Shown piece by piece: positions 9,721 through 18,364 of a stretch of DNA of 64,000 bases. Numbering within the stretch: position 1 is the first letter of the stretch; each line of letters starts with the position of its first letter. The notes below the pieces were generated by a model. It did not search any database, was not told where the DNA came from, and saw nothing but the letters and a program-made list of their open reading frames with translations. This DNA is from Mariprofundus sp. UBA1536 (GTDB taxonomy: Bacteria > Pseudomonadota > Zetaproteobacteria > Mariprofundales > Mariprofundaceae), in the NCBI GenBank assembly GCA_002323245.1, contig DCPU01000001.1, positions 1 through 64,000 on the forward strand. Direction: 5' to 3'. Position numbers and translations under genes: made by a program.

Positions 9721-9778
9721 AATCTTCCTTTCACGAGCCCCTGCCCGTGCATTTATTTATTTCTCTTCCTTTACCTAC

Positions 9779-9803
9779 AGTGAAGCCAAACCTGCACTTC
9801 ACT
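9779..9803 (-). promoter_or_regulatory. Stem-loop in the pnp 5' leader
   Basis: AGTGAAG at 9779-9785 pairs with CTTCACT at 9797-9803 across an 11-base loop. It lies between rpsO and pnp, about 60 bases upstream of the pnp start. In E. coli the pnp leader forms a stem that RNase III cuts, after which PNPase represses itself. Position fits such a role here, but the stem is only seven pairs. A T8 run lies on the plus-strand side, so it could instead act as a terminator for plus-strand readthrough. Confidence 0.4.
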
Positions 9804-9833
9804 TTTTTTTGCATCTATCCGAAATCGGAAAAT

Positions 9834-9865
9834 ACAAAAAGAAAAAGCGACCCAAGGGCCGCTTT
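9834..9865 (-). terminator. Terminator or attenuator after rpsO
   Basis: On the minus strand AAAGCGGCCC then TTGGGTCGCTTT forms a stem with one G-T pair and a very short loop, followed by a T-rich tail TTTTCTTTTTG. It starts 18 bases after the rpsO stop and would end or reduce transcription between rpsO and pnp. Confidence 0.7.
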
Positions 9866-9882
9866 CTCAAAAACTGCATTTA

Positions 9883-10152
9883 TTAACGACGCAAGCCTAA
9901 ACGCTCAATCAGGCTACGATAACGACCGAAGTCTTCGCCTTTAAGATATTTCAACAAGTTACGACGTTGGCCAACCATTTTTAACAGGCCACGACGTGAG
10001 TGGTGATCTTTGTGGTTGTCTTTAAAGTGACCTGAAAGACCATTGATACGTGCAGTCAAAAGAGCGACTTGTACTTCTGGTGAACCTGTATCGCCCTCTT
10101 TGGTGGCGTATGCAGTCATCACTTCTAATTTTTGTTCTGGTGTCAAAGACAT
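9883..10152 (-). CDS. rpsO: 30S ribosomal protein S15
   Basis: The 89-residue protein has the exact usual S15 length. It binds 16S rRNA in the central domain and helps bridge the subunits. The LSGHFKDNHKDHHSRRGLL segment and the closing YLKGEDFGRYRSLIERLGLRR region are characteristic. The ATG follows an AGAGGAAAT site. It precedes pnp with a hairpin between them. The 206 bases upstream (10153-10358), shared with the divergent olsF-like gene, must hold both promoters, but I could not pick a convincing box. Confidence 0.97.
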   Translation of the reverse strand: MSLTPEQKLEVMTAYATKEGDTGSPEVQVALLTARINGLSGHFKDNHKDHHSRRGLLKMVGQRRNLLKYLKGEDFGRYRSLIERLGLRR

Positions 10153-10358
10153 GATATTTCCTCTGTTTTCTTTTTACTAACATTCAACCCAGGCGAGTAT
10201 GTGGAATTCATGAAACCCCAGAATTGAGCGCGCAATATATCGACAGTACAAGGGTAAGTCAAAGCTATTCACCCATGCTTATCTCAACAACCAGCTAAGT
10301 TTCATGCATCTTCAGGCTTTGTCACACTGCTGCCATATCCAAGCCAAAATATACGGCC

Positions 10359-12086
10359 ATGATAAATGTCGATTCACTCATTGATTACCGCTTCCCTAAA
10401 CTACGCCAGCGTTACCATGTGATGTTAAAACCCATCACCATCGCTTTACGTATGTTGTTTCATGAAACAGAACTGAAGCGGTTTGCTGCGACTTACCCAC
10501 ACCGCAAGGGTTTGGATTTTATCGAACAAATGCTTGAGCATTTTTCTTTCACCTACACCTTAAAATCCAGAGATATTGAACGCATCCCAGTACAAGGGCG
10601 GGTGGTGATTATTGCCAACCACCCTATTGGCACCCTTGATAGTGCTGTGTTGCTCAAAATGGTTGGCGATGTTCGCTCGGATGTTAAAGCCTTGGCCAAT
10701 GAAGTGATGAGCGGCATTTCGCAATTGGAAAGTTTAATCCTGCCTGTGAATAATATGCATGGTAGCTCATCGAAGGAACAACTAAAAGCGGTGTACCAAC
10801 ACCTTAACCAAGAAGGCGCACTGATTATTTTCCCGGCAGGAGAAGTTTCACGCATGGGGCCAACAGGCATCAAAGACGGCACTTGGAACTCTGGTTTTTT
10901 ACGCATTGCAACAGCCTTGCGTGCTCCTATTCTGCCTATCTTCGTGAATGGCAGAAATTCTGTATTTTTTTATGCATTATCGATGTTGGCCAAACCACTC
11001 TCTACCCTGTGGCTGGTGCGGGAGATGTTCAAACAAGCCAATCGCTCTGTGTCGGTGTCTATTGGCGAAATGATTACGTATGAATCATATCAAAAAACCA
11101 ATCTTTCCCTAGTATCCAAAGTAAAACTTTTTCAGCGCCATCTTTACCGCGTTGGCAAACAAAAAACACCTCTTTTTGAAACCACTTCGGCCATAGCCCA
11201 CCCTGAAAAACGACAACCGCTGCGCCAAGAAATCAAAGCTTGTGAACTACTGGGCCAAACATGGGATGGAAAAAAAATATATTTATTCAACTACCATGCC
11301 GATTGCGCAATTTTGCGAGAAATCGGCCGTTTGCGGGAAATCTCATTTCGTGCGGTTGGAGAAGGCACAGGTTTTCGCCGCGATACCGATATTTATGACC
11401 AATACTGCAGCCAACTCATCCTTTGGGATGATGATGAACTCGAAATCGTTGGCGCTTACCGCTTGAGCGCATCCAAAACTGTGCAAGAACAATATGGGCT
11501 TGGTGGCATCTACACACAAAGCTTATTTGAATTTAAAGAAGGCATGAACACTACCATAGAACTGGGGTTAGAATTGGGTAGAAGTTTTGTGCAGCCCAAA
11601 TATTGGGGCAAACGAAGCTTGGATTACCTATGGTTTGGTATTGGTGCATTTTTGCGAAAATATCCAGAATTTCGTTATTTGTATGGACCAGTGAGCATCA
11701 GTGGCACCTACCCACCTGCTGCCAAAGATTTATTGGTTTATTTCTTTGATTTGTATTTTGGCACATCCCAGTATGAGGCCAAAGCCCGCACACCTTATCG
11801 TTTGGACAAGGAGAGCCGAGAGCTGTTAAGCACTCAATTCTCAGGCCTTGATTACAAAAAGGATTTTCGCCACCTCAAAGCCAGCCTTAAACATATGGGT
11901 TGTGTGGTACCCACATTATTCAAGCAATACGCTGAACTTTGTGAGACTGGCGGGGTGCGTTTTATCGATTTTAATATCGATGCCGACTTTGCCAATTGTA
12001 TTGATGGATTGGTGGTGGTCGACATCACTAAAATACTGGCGGATAAACACAAACGCTATATTCAAGAAACGCCAACCAACACCTGA
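10359..12086 (+). CDS. olsF: Bifunctional ornithine-lipid acyltransferase, OlsF type
   Basis: This 575-residue protein fuses two acyltransferases. The N-terminal half is a PlsC/OlsA-like O-acyltransferase with an NHPIGTLDS block (about residue 86, H-x5-D as in hemolysin-linked acyltransferases) and IFPAGEVSRM (about 156). The C-terminal half from about residue 310 is an OlsB/GNAT-like N-acyltransferase (LREIGRLREISFRAVGEG then DELEIVGAYRLS). In Serratia, a protein of this two-domain type (OlsF) makes ornithine lipid from ornithine and acyl-ACP. Ornithine lipids replace phospholipids under phosphate limitation. The gene stands alone, divergent from rpsO. I see no pho box. Assignment rests on domain order; the amino acid substrate is not proven. 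Confidence 0.75.
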   Translation: MINVDSLIDYRFPKLRQRYHVMLKPITIALRMLFHETELKRFAATYPHRKGLDFIEQMLEHFSFTYTLKSRDIERIPVQGRVVIIANHPIGTLDSAVLLKMVGDVRSDVKALANEVMSGISQLESLILPVNNMHGSSSKEQLKAVYQHLNQEGALIIFPAGEVSRMGPTGIKDGTWNSGFLRIATALRAPILPIFVNGRNSVFFYALSMLAKPLSTLWLVREMFKQANRSVSVSIGEMITYESYQKTNLSLVSKVKLFQRHLYRVGKQKTPLFETTSAIAHPEKRQPLRQEIKACELLGQTWDGKKIYLFNYHADCAILREIGRLREISFRAVGEGTGFRRDTDIYDQYCSQLILWDDDELEIVGAYRLSASKTVQEQYGLGGIYTQSLFEFKEGMNTTIELGLELGRSFVQPKYWGKRSLDYLWFGIGAFLRKYPEFRYLYGPVSISGTYPPAAKDLLVYFFDLYFGTSQYEAKARTPYRLDKESRELLSTQFSGLDYKKDFRHLKASLKHMGCVVPTLFKQYAELCETGGVRFIDFNIDADFANCIDGLVVVDITKILADKHKRYIQETPTNT

Positions 12087-12100
12087 AATCTCTAAAGCGA

Positions 12101-12619
12101 TTATAGCTTGCTTAAATCATCAATGGTTTGATTAAGTTGTTTATTGATATCGGCAGCTACAGCATCGTTTTTCTGTCTAGCCTTCTGCTGGGCTTGCACA
12201 GCACGGCGAATCTGGTCTTCTAAGGCGTCTAAGGTTTCACAAATATCATCAGATTGTTTGCGAAGATGCACAATTAGCGTTTTGGCTTCAGTTAGCTGCT
12301 CTTCTTTGGCCTTTTTTTGTTTGCCGAGTAATTTACCAAACATGGAAACATCGGGTTCGTCAAACAGACACTTAAAAATCTTGAAATATGTGCTGTGCAG
12401 CGCTTGATGCGGTTTTTCGATGGTGGCATAAGCAGGCAAATTACGCACAGCTTGGCCTTCGCCATAATACCACTTACCAAAAACACAATCGGTATGCAAA
12501 AGTGGGATTTGTTCTTTTTCAATGGGCATGCCTTCTACCATGGCTTCAGCTCTAGCCACCCAGACCTTATGAGCTGCACGGGCATTGTTGAGTTGCGTAT
12601 AAATATCAGATACTTTCAT
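12101..12619 (-). CDS. CZB (chemoreceptor zinc-binding) domain protein
   Basis: The 172-residue soluble protein carries the CZB fold in its first 100 residues: ARAAHKVWVAR supplies the first histidine, then DCVFGKWYYGEG the conserved cysteine, and KPHQALHSTYFKIF the last histidines. CZB domains bind zinc and usually regulate chemoreceptors or diguanylate cyclases; here the domain stands alone. The remaining 70 residues are a charged coiled coil (QLTEAKTLIVHLRKQSDD and following). I chose the ATG at 12619, which has GGAG six bases upstream, over an earlier in-frame codon. The end is convergent with the olsF-like gene, 14 bases apart. Confidence 0.8.
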   Translation of the reverse strand: MKVSDIYTQLNNARAAHKVWVARAEAMVEGMPIEKEQIPLLHTDCVFGKWYYGEGQAVRNLPAYATIEKPHQALHSTYFKIFKCLFDEPDVSMFGKLLGKQKKAKEEQLTEAKTLIVHLRKQSDDICETLDALEDQIRRAVQAQQKARQKNDAVAADINKQLNQTIDDLSKL

Positions 12620-12822
12620 GGATACTCCTTCATGGGTCAAAAAAGCTATCTTTACCGATTCAGCCCATCATCTAGTGAGCTAGCTTCCTTTTTGCAATCA
12701 TTATAGTTGAAGTTCAAGACAATAGTAAGGCATCGCATTAATTTTTTCCCGGCCCTTAAACCATAGACATGAAATCAAGCCACAACAGAGCTCATGAAGA
12801 TTATTTTATTGTGAATGAAAGC

Positions 12823-14277
12823 TTAAATATGAAGTATTGTGATGGAAGGCGCGCTTAATTCCACATCGATATGAAAGCCGCGAATCAATAAAATATTATC
12901 ACCTTCTTGGCCCATGGCGAGTTGGCGCACATGTTGGCGAGCGAGCATCATAAGCTCATCCATATTGATATCATCTGACCAATCGGGCAGCACACCCCAA
13001 AGCAGGCACATGCGTCTGTAAGTTTGCGTATTTGATGTCACCGCCACAATAGGCGCAGATGGCCGTGCTGAGCTTACTGCAGATGTCGATGCGCCAGTGG
13101 ATGAAACCACCACAATGGCATGCACCATCAAGTCATGCGATAAATCTGTGGTTGCCCTTGCCAAAGCATGGGCATGCGAAAGCGGTGGTGTAATCGAAGT
13201 ATCTAAGGCAAAACCTGCTTTTGCGCTTGTATGCCATTGATATGCTTCGGTGCGTCTAGCCACTTTATCCATCAGCAACACAGCCTCGACGGGAAAGTCT
13301 CCTGATGCCGTTTCCGCAGACAACATAATCGCATCAACACCTGAGGATACCGCCCCAGCCACATCAGCAACTTCAGCCCGTGTGGGCTGGGAATGCTCCA
13401 CCATTGATTCAAGCATCTGGGTGGCCACAATCACAGGCTTATGCGCCAATCGTGCCAATTGAATCAATTGTTTTTGCACAATAGGCACCTGTTCGGCCGG
13501 TAGCTCCACACCCAAATCACCACGGGCAATCATGATACCATCAGCCTGTTCTAAAATCGCATCGATATTGGTGAGTGCTTCGTTGCGCTCAATCTTGGCA
13601 ATGATGGCCGAAGCAAAGCCAGCTTCAGCAATATAACTTCGCAAATCAGCAACATCATCTGCGCTGCGCACAAAAGAAAGCGCAAGGAAATCGACACCAA
13701 GACCCAAGGCAAACAAGGCATCAGCTCTATCCTTTTCGGTAAGCGCCGGTGTGGTTAGAGGCGTGTCAGGTAGATTCATGCCCTTATGGTCACTTAAAGC
13801 ACCACCACGAATCACCCGACAATAAATGTTTTGTCCTTCAATGTGATGCGGGTGCAATTCAAGCAAACCATCGGCGAGTAAAATCCTATGTCCTACTTTG
13901 ACTTCCTCATGCAACGACAAATACTGACTGGGAATCAGCGTTGCAGAGCCCAACACTTCACGGGTAGTCAACACAACCTCATCATCACGCTTGAGTTGTA
14001 TCGGCCCATCCACAAATTTCCCTACCCGAATCTTTGGTCCGCAAAGGTCGGCTAAAATGGCGACGGGTTTGTTGAGACGCGCAGATGCGGCGCGAATACG
14101 CTCAAAGCTTGTTTGGTGCGATTTATAGTCACCATGCGACATATTCAGACGAAAGACGTTTACCCCGGCTTGTATCAATGCTGAAATCCTAGGCTCATCC
14201 CAAGAGGCTGGACCCATGGTGGCAATAATTTTGGTGCGCCTATAAATGAGCGCTGAAATATTGGTATCAATAGGCAT
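12823..14277 (-). CDS. pyk: Pyruvate kinase
   Basis: The 484-residue enzyme converts phosphoenolpyruvate and ADP to pyruvate and ATP, the last step of glycolysis. KIIATMGPAS and FRLNMSHGDY near the N-terminus, the IMIARGDLGVELPAEQVP block and VIVATQMLESM are family hallmarks. The C-terminal domain ends about ten residues after GDNILLIRG. The ATG at 14277 has AGGAG eight bases upstream; an in-frame start seven codons earlier lacks this. Its probable ancestral neighbour was hisF, now displaced by an insertion (see 14372-17734). In the roughly 200-base gap to the CZB gene (12620-12822) I see no gene. Confidence 0.96.
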   Translation of the reverse strand: MPIDTNISALIYRRTKIIATMGPASWDEPRISALIQAGVNVFRLNMSHGDYKSHQTSFERIRAASARLNKPVAILADLCGPKIRVGKFVDGPIQLKRDDEVVLTTREVLGSATLIPSQYLSLHEEVKVGHRILLADGLLELHPHHIEGQNIYCRVIRGGALSDHKGMNLPDTPLTTPALTEKDRADALFALGLGVDFLALSFVRSADDVADLRSYIAEAGFASAIIAKIERNEALTNIDAILEQADGIMIARGDLGVELPAEQVPIVQKQLIQLARLAHKPVIVATQMLESMVEHSQPTRAEVADVAGAVSSGVDAIMLSAETASGDFPVEAVLLMDKVARRTEAYQWHTSAKAGFALDTSITPPLSHAHALARATTDLSHDLMVHAIVVVSSTGASTSAVSSARPSAPIVAVTSNTQTYRRMCLLWGVLPDWSDDINMDELMMLARQHVRQLAMGQEGDNILLIRGFHIDVELSAPSITILHI

Positions 14278-14371
14278 AGGATCAACTCCTAAAAGCAAGA
14301 CTTAAGCAGGTTTTATACGACAAACCACACGACACCTTAGCGTAGACCCTATTTGATTTTATTGAAACCGT

Positions 14372-14521
14372 TTAATGCGCAGCTTGAAATGGGCGAACAG
14401 GGATACCTTTGGATTGTAAGTAGGCTTTGGTTTCAGCAATGGTAAAAGTACCAAAGTGAAAAATGGAGGCTGCCAATACCGCATCAGCCCTACCTTCAGT
14501 CAAACTTTCAAAATGCTCAAG
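14372..14521 (-). pseudogene. Truncated duplicate of the hisF 3' end
   Basis: Bases 14393-14521 repeat 17603-17734, the last 43 or so codons of hisF, in the same orientation with only a few substitutions and one 3-base deletion. Translated, it reads LEHFESLTEGRADAVLAAS and on to GIPVRPFQAAH before a TAA at 14372, whereas intact hisF ends GIPVRT. Homology stops abruptly at LEH, and the upstream bases are unrelated to HisF. The copies sit 3.2 kb apart on either side of the HYR/hydrolase genes, so they are most simply explained by an insertion at the hisF 3' end. The remnant may be the original host tail. Confidence 0.9.
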
Positions 14522-14563
14522 TTCATCTTTCAGCCAAACAACCTTATTCAAGCCATGTTGGAG

Positions 14564-16061
14564 CTAATACGTATAATACGCCTTCGCTTTGATTAACAGC
14601 CCATCTGCCCAAGCTTGTTTATCACCGGCAACATAATAATCATCCATCAGAGCGCCGAATCCATCAAAGTATGGATATGCTTCATATATCGCAGACCAGT
14701 TACACCTCTTAATACCGTTGGGGTTAAACAGTTCATATATGTTAAGAAAACCCGTAGTACTTAATTGAAACACGCGGGTTGACTGTTGTAATGACTTATT
14801 TATTCCACAAGCGCTGAAGTAAGTGCCGAATAGGCGAGGGTCCGCATATGCACGCAATTCGGCAAGAGAAGGAAAACTCATTGCAGAATCAATCCGATTC
14901 GTTGGGCCATAATTCCAAGAAGATGGACCCACAGAATTAAACCGCCATCTATCTTGATTATAACCCATAGCCATGAGGAAATCTCTCCCTGCAGATGTTC
15001 TTACTAATGACTGATTAATACTGAATGATGAACCTGTGCACGTTGATATGGTTAAAGAACCAGCTCCCGTGTTTAGCAATCTCACACTTGGTGGTTGTAC
15101 ACCGGGATAAGCCGTTGCTTCCGATGCAACAGCGTATTGCAAAGCCGCAGCGGCTGCGGCATTGGGCAACACGCCATCAAGCGTAAAATTCCGTCCACCC
15201 AAAGCACCAGGATATTGAAGCCCACCAACACCATTGACCCCATCAATCGTCAGGACAATGCCTTGAATAATAAAATACCCAGTTTCAATGCCCTGCATAT
15301 AAAACCTAATAAAATTATGATTAAACCAATCAGCATTGCGAGGACGTGTCATATTCCCAGCATTTGCAGGAAGCACCCCAATACCAAGCGATAAAATTCT
15401 AACTGCCTTAATAACCAAGTCTTCTGGTGCCGTTACATGCGGACCGCCCCCTTCAACTATGCCCGCAGGTGTCGCCACAGCAACAATACCCACATTATTT
15501 CCAAAACCAGCTTGCGTTAAAAGCCTGTGTGCAGCATTAGAAAAAAAAGTTTCCCTGAGAATGAGACACAATCAGCACTTTATTTCCTGCATTAAGGTAT
15601 CTTGTGTAGATATTCACATGGTTTTGAACATCACTATCAAGAACATAGTTAGCCGCATTTACTCCTACAGCGATTTGCTCCATGCCATCAAGGAACCATT
15701 GAGGAACAGGCACAGAGCCAGTCCCTGAAATCCAGTTCCAAAAGTTATTCGTATTATCCACAGCTGTCTTTTGTAAAAACAGCTCCAATAGCTGCTCCAT
15801 GACTGGAAGCGCCCCAGACAAAGTGAGAGCTGCACCGCCATCATTGGCATAGGCTAGTGCAACAGGGTTAAACCCAACCCTAACTCCTAAACTTCTCTCA
15901 AGAATAATTTGTGAGGATGCTGCTTCATTTCGCGAGTTAAACACACCATTACCATAGACCACTTGAGTCTTGTTCTGGCACACCGCTGCATTGACATGAA
16001 TTGGAGAGAAGGACGCAACTACTAAAACGAAACTACAAACTGCTACATAAATTAATCTCAT
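14564..16061 (-). pseudogene. Secreted serine hydrolase (lipase-like), frameshifted at T8
   Basis: Two overlapping reading frames make one protein of about 498 residues. The first (16061 to 15537) has a signal peptide ending near HVNAAVC and reaches the nucleophile elbow KVLIVSHSQGNFF before a stop. The second (from 15571 to 14564) picks up SNAAHRLLTQAGFGNNVG, the natural continuation. The join is a T8 run on the coding strand (A8 at 15541-15548); seven bases would restore one frame. SHSQG is a GxSxG-type motif of alpha/beta hydrolases. The substrate is unknown. The cause could be mutation, phase variation, transcriptional slippage or a sequence error. The product is presumably exported with its HYR-protein neighbour. 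Confidence 0.75.
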
Positions 16062-16066
16062 TTTAT

Positions 16067-16077
16067 CCCCCCCCCCC
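16067..16077 (-). repeat. G11 homopolymer forming the ribosome-binding region
   Basis: Eleven C residues on the plus strand give G11 on the coding strand. The tract fills the gap between the TGA of the HYR-protein gene (16078-16080) and the hydrolase ATG, ending five bases before that ATG. It must act as the Shine-Dalgarno region, and length changes by slippage would alter its spacing. Confidence 0.85.
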
Positions 16078-17481
16078 TCAATTTGGCATCACATCAGGGT
16101 TAAAATTACAACCCTGTTTTCCATAATTAACACCTAAGCCTTCGATAACCTCTCCACTTAAAAGGTAATCCCCCCTTAAATAAGCTCGTGACCGTGCAGA
16201 AGTATTAAGAACGACCGATTTCAATGCTGGGCTAACATCATAAAAGTCTAATATGATATAGCTCAAGCAATACAAAGTTCTTTGCATACTGATAAAATTA
16301 TTTATCACTACCGCCTTACTTGTGACATCTAAAATGGAGTTTTGATAATCCACGGCTAATTGCCGCAGAGCAGCTCTTGTTTTCTCCGAATTTGGATAGC
16401 TCATCACAATCCATCGTTGAACATCATCACGGACGCCATCGCCATCAGAATCAATGCCCTCAAGGGTGGCTTCTCCTGCTGCACCTGGGTCAGGCGGAAG
16501 ATTGGCGAAGATGGAGTTGTCGGTCACAGTGACCAATTGCGTTGCTGTAGAGCTATTGTTGTTTGCATCCGTAGCTGTCCATATCACGGTGGTGTTGCCG
16601 ATTGGGAAAGTAGCTGGTGCATTGTTTGTGATGGTGACTGGGTTAAAAGCATCTGTAGCTGTTGCTGTACCGATAGTTATTGCAACCGCATAACCATCCT
16701 GCGAAGCACCTGTGACTGCTGCTGGCGGTGTAATCACTGGCGGGGTGGTGTCTTGAACTGTCACTTGTTGCTGCGCTGTTGCGGCATTACCTGCTGTATC
16801 CGTAGCTGTATATGTCACTGTGGTTACGCCAAGTGGGAAGGTCGCCGGGGCATTGTTTGTTGGTACTAATACCCCATCGACAATATCTGTGGCGGTGGCG
16901 ATACCAAGGGCAACTGTCATTTGAGGTGCTGTGGCTTCCACTGTGATTGCTGGTTGCTGAATGGTTAACGTTGGTGCTGTTGTATCGGTCACGGTAACTG
17001 TTTGTGTTGTTGTAGCTATGTTGCCGTAAATATCTGTGACTGTGTAAGTCACAGTGGTAATACCTACAGGGAAAGTTGCAGGTGTATCGTTGGTTACCAC
17101 CAAAACATTACCTGCACTGTCTGTTGCTGTGGCAACACCTGCAAAAACAGTATTTTGTGCACCTGTTGCTTCAATGGTAACTGCAACAGGAGGTATAATC
17201 GTCGGAGGAGTGGTCGTCGCGCCTCCGCCAGTTCCGCCGCTCCCGTTATCACGATTTAACGCATTGCCATCATTTTTATCGTAATGTTTCTTCTTATTTT
17301 CACCCTGGTCTGTTTTGCCTTTGTTACGGTCAGCTTTTATTTCATGATTATCCTTTTCATCATCTGAAAAGAAGGATGAAATGCTATCCCATGAACTAGA
17401 GAAAAAACCTTTATCATCTGCAAATGCAGGCGGCACCAGCAAAAATGAAAGTAATACGGAAATAGCGAATAATCTAAACAT
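16078..17481 (-). CDS. Secreted protein with three HYR (hyalin) repeats
   Basis: The 467-residue protein has a signal peptide ending near PPAFADD, then a charged low-complexity stretch (about 40-90). Three Ig-like HYR repeats follow at about residues 100-170, 171-249 and 250-322, each built around ATFPxGxTTVTYTATD. A calcium-loop-like DSDGDGVRDD lies at 344-353, and a helical C-terminal domain contains cysteines. HYR modules are extracellular adhesion or display folds. The gene has its own plausible promoter at 17508-17536 and a GAGGGGGAG site. It precedes the serine hydrolase separated only by the G11 tract, so the two are probably one exported system. Function is not known. Confidence 0.8.
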   Translation of the reverse strand: MFRLFAISVLLSFLLVPPAFADDKGFFSSSWDSISSFFSDDEKDNHEIKADRNKGKTDQGENKKKHYDKNDGNALNRDNGSGGTGGGATTTPPTIIPPVAVTIEATGAQNTVFAGVATATDSAGNVLVVTNDTPATFPVGITTVTYTVTDIYGNIATTTQTVTVTDTTAPTLTIQQPAITVEATAPQMTVALGIATATDIVDGVLVPTNNAPATFPLGVTTVTYTATDTAGNAATAQQQVTVQDTTPPVITPPAAVTGASQDGYAVAITIGTATATDAFNPVTITNNAPATFPIGNTTVIWTATDANNNSSTATQLVTVTDNSIFANLPPDPGAAGEATLEGIDSDGDGVRDDVQRWIVMSYPNSEKTRAALRQLAVDYQNSILDVTSKAVVINNFISMQRTLYCLSYIILDFYDVSPALKSVVLNTSARSRAYLRGDYLLSGEVIEGLGVNYGKQGCNFNPDVMPN

Positions 17482-17507
17482 AACAACTCCCCCTCAAACT
17501 AAATATA

Positions 17508-17536
17508 GATTTAGACCACAGCATTTTAGAAGTCAA
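17508..17536 (-). promoter_or_regulatory. Candidate promoter for the HYR/hydrolase pair
   Basis: On the minus strand TTGACT (17531-17536) is separated by 17 bases from TAAATC (17508-17513). The -10 box is imperfect. It lies inside the inserted segment, about 30 bases upstream of the HYR-protein start, so the cargo need not depend on the his promoter. Confidence 0.35.
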
Positions 17537-17596
17537 TGTGCGTCAATCTTTCTCTATTAATGACGGGAGCTAAACTGCAAAAAAAAATTCAGCAAA

Positions 17597-18364
17597 TTAA
17601 GTGCGAACAGGGATACCTTTGGATTGTAAGTAAGCTTTGGTTTCAGCAATGGTATAAGTACCAAAGTGAAAAATGGAGGCTGCCAATACCGCATCAGCCC
17701 TACCTTCAGTCAAACCTTCCGCCAAATGCTCAAGCGTGCCCACGCCGCCAGAGGCAATCACGTTGGCAGAAATCGCATCAGCGACTGCGCGAGTTAATGG
17801 AATATCGTAGCCAGCCTTGGTGCCATCAGCGTCCATGCTGGTGAGCAAGATTTCACCTGCACCATCATCAGCCATCTTTTTTGCCCAATCCACAGCATTG
17901 AGTCCTGTTTCTTTGCGGCCACCATGTGTAAAACACTCCCAATGTCCGCCAGAAGCATCACCAACACGTTTGGCATCTACTGCCACCACGATGGTGGATG
18001 AGCCAAAACGCTCGGCTGCTTCTTTGACCAAGGCTGGATTAAAAATCGCTGCGGTATTGATGGACACTTTATCAGCGCCGGCATGCAGCAAGTTTTCAAT
18101 ATCTTGTAGGGCTTTAACTCCGCCGCCGACGGTGAGCGGCATAAACACATGTTCAGCCACTTCACTCACCATATGATAAAGGGTATCGCGGCTTTCATGA
18201 CTGGCGCGAATATCTAAGAAACATAATTCATCAGCGCCTTGTTCATCATATTTAATGGCAGCTTCCACTGGGTCACCAGCATCAATGATATCCACAAACT
18301 GCACACCCTTCACCACTCGGCCATGTGCCACATCAAGACAAGGTACAATACGTTTGGATAACAT
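17597..18364 (-). CDS. hisF: Imidazole glycerol phosphate synthase, cyclase subunit
   Basis: The 255-residue TIM-barrel enzyme uses ammonia from HisH to turn PRFAR into imidazole glycerol phosphate and AICAR in histidine synthesis. The N-terminal RIVPCLDVAHGRVVKG supplies the catalytic aspartate, with VGGGVKAL and IVVAVDAKR (second aspartate) further on and ASGGVGTLEHL at the last phosphate-binding strand. Its ATG shares a base with the hisA stop (TAATG), so it is translationally coupled. The C-terminus GIPVRT differs from that of the truncated copy at 14372-14521. No hisH lies nearby in the window. Confidence 0.97.
   Translation of the reverse strand: MLSKRIVPCLDVAHGRVVKGVQFVDIIDAGDPVEAAIKYDEQGADELCFLDIRASHESRDTLYHMVSEVAEHVFMPLTVGGGVKALQDIENLLHAGADKVSINTAAIFNPALVKEAAERFGSSTIVVAVDAKRVGDASGGHWECFTHGGRKETGLNAVDWAKKMADDGAGEILLTSMDADGTKAGYDIPLTRAVADAISANVIASGGVGTLEHLAEGLTEGRADAVLAASIFHFGTYTIAETKAYLQSKGIPVRT
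17603..17734 (-). repeat. Intact copy of the hisF-end direct repeat
   Basis: This stretch of hisF matches 14393-14521 in the same orientation, almost base for base apart from one codon-sized gap and a few substitutions. Recombination between the copies would delete the 3.2 kb HYR/hydrolase segment and leave one hisF end. Confidence 0.9.

Noticed and set aside
16360..17284. DNA repeats in the HYR region as a possible CRISPR or satellite
   Set aside because: The periodicity follows the coding HYR repeats of one protein and no spacer-repeat pattern exists.
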